From: Hysterium pulicare CBS 123377
Lineage: Eukaryota > Ascomycota > Dothideomycetes > Hysteriales > Hysteriaceae
Length of the DNA: 20,062 bases
Direction of reading: 5' to 3'
NCBI GenBank assembly: GCA_000467715.1
Contig: AJFK01000024.1
Span: forward strand, 1 to 20,062
Of the stretch, positions 18,833 through 20,062 are shown in pieces. Below the pieces are notes generated by a model, which was not told the DNA's origin, made no database searches, and worked only from the letters and a program-made list of their open reading frames with translations. Position 1 is the stretch's first letter. The number at the start of each line of letters is the position of its first letter. The position numbers and the translations under genes are program-made.

Positions 18833-20062
18833 ATGGACGTCAATTCAGCTCCTCCTAATGCACCTCGGATGAGGCACGCTGGTAAGCTTCAACAGTGTTC
18901 CCTTAGATAACAGTAGCTCTACTAACATGAAGTAGTCCCAGTTGCTATCAACCCTACAACATTCATTACTGCCAGTGACGCCGCTTTCGACGACATCCAG
19001 TTTTCCACTCGCAGTCCACCAGCCGGAGGAATGACAGCACCTCGTCCGATCCATCCTCATATACATCCTATCCTTCTTGCAAGTCTCGATAGCGATGTCT
19101 TCTATTTCGCGTTTCATGGTAAGATAAAACCCAGTGACATCGCCCACGCTTCCCTCGCAGGTACTGACATGGAACACAGCTGATTCCGTCGCCGATCACT
19201 CCACAGAGTTGCCAGTTTCCAACAACACGTCACTCACCCGCGCAGACAGCCTTAGGCCCGCACGTCGCACGATGCCCAAGTCCCGCAACGTCATCGGTCT
19301 CGGAATAACACTTCCCTCACATACCTCCGCCCCGTCTGGATACCCAAGCGCAAATACTTCCACAGAACTGTCACCGGGCGCTTTCTCCACCACAGTTCAA
19401 GACCCAGACAACCATCTCAACTACGCTGGCCCCCCTGACGCTCACGACAACCGCGTCTCGCATGCCACAGATATCATCGACTCGCGCAACATCTCTCCCC
19501 TACCAATGCTACCAGGCCCTTACGCCCTCAAGCCAGCGGCCCTCTACATGAACGAGATCCATACGTTTAAGACAGGCTGCCAACGCGACATCTATCAAAC
19601 CTTCAGAGATCACCTCCAAAAAGGTGCTGCCGCCCTTGCTGTCATCTTCCATGATCTCCAATACCAAGTCAACGACATGAGCGAGATCCCCAACACCCAC
19701 GGCGGTAGCTTCGTATACGCAGACGGCATCTTCGGCAACGACGCTCCCCTCTTCGCTTTCCTCGCCCCTAAGGACTCGTCAGTTGTCTGGTTCCTCTGGA
19801 CCTCAGAACCGCTCCATAACATGAAGGATCTAGTAGCCTCTTTGACAGCTAACGGGAAGCTGGTTGCTGGAAAAGGGATGAGGGTTGGTGAGCATAACTG
19901 GGTCAAGTTCGTTGAGCTCGCCGCGCAGGCGATGTGGAAGGGTGAGACCTTTGGGCTGGAGAAGGCGGAGTATGGGGTTTTGGGGGGTAGGGTGGACTAC
20001 CCTGACCTCTATGCCAGGGTCAGGAGGGGGGAAAGGGTGGTGTTCCCGGGGGGCCTCCCCCC
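18833..20062 (+). CDS. Protein of unrecognised family, 3' end beyond the window
   Basis: Three exons (18833-18881, 18936-19118, 19180 to the edge) give 371 codons with no stop. The introns, 54 and 61 nt, have GTAAGC/GTAAGA donors, CTAAC/CTGAC branch points and AG acceptors, and both splice in phase 1. Residues 1 to about 180 are polar and low in complexity, probably disordered. From about the YALKPAALYMNEIHTF segment onward the protein looks folded, with ALAVIFHDLQYQV, GGSFVYADGIFGND, APLFAFLAPKDSSVVWFLW and GEHNWVKFVELAAQAMW. I see no known catalytic motif, signal peptide or membrane helix, and cannot name a family. The start is the first ATG leading into the spliced frame. A short spliced upstream ORF precedes it. 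Confidence 0.75.

Noticed and set aside
1-20062. tRNA genes, CRISPR arrays, insertion sequences or terminal inverted repeats
   Set aside because: I looked for B-box-like GGTTCGANNCC signals, regularly spaced repeats and paired terminal repeats, and saw none that met even loose criteria.

Overview
The window looks like nuclear DNA of a filamentous ascomycete (Pezizomycotina). Genes are spaced roughly 0.4 to 2 kb apart on both strands. Coding frames are broken by short introns, mostly 48 to 67 nt, with GT(A/G)NGN donors, CTAAC or CTGAC-like branch points and YAG acceptors. The reconstructed proteins belong to eukaryotic or typically fungal families. I see no bacterial operon structure, tRNA, rRNA, CRISPR array or intact transposon.

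Layout from left to right. Positions 1-185 may hold the edge of a minus-strand exon. About 2.8 kb (186-3016) has no convincing gene, and a coding-like but broken fragment lies at 3017-3299. At 3599-5423 (+) is an NSUN5/Rcm1-type rRNA cytosine-5 methyltransferase with a GC-AG intron. At 5865-6659 (+) is a small, disordered, fungal-type hydrophilic protein with an unusually long intron. At 7036-8304 (-) is an intronless FAD-dependent monooxygenase. It shares a 978-bp divergent promoter region with a five-exon secreted PhoD-type alkaline phosphatase at 9283-11387 (+). Converging on that gene is a fungal four-helix membrane protein at 12055-13807 (-). Next is a sulfotransferase-like P-loop protein at 15163-16926 (-), with a 495-nt intron. 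After a 1.9-kb stretch containing AT-rich, possibly repeat-derived DNA, a protein of unrecognised family starts at 18833 (+) and runs off the right edge.

The genes do not form an obvious pathway or biosynthetic cluster. rRNA modification, phosphate scavenging, an orphan oxygenase and conserved hypothetical genes sit side by side, as in ordinary fungal euchromatin. The only suggestion of joint control is the shared promoter between the oxygenase and the phosphatase, which carries two inverted repeats and an E-box within 100 bp. The most unusual features are the GC-AG intron, a 26-bp near-perfect palindrome upstream of the small hydrophilic protein gene, the long introns, a spliced upstream ORF ahead of the last gene, and coding-like sequence at 17102-17460 that fits no gene. 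I did not find a clear new multi-gene system.
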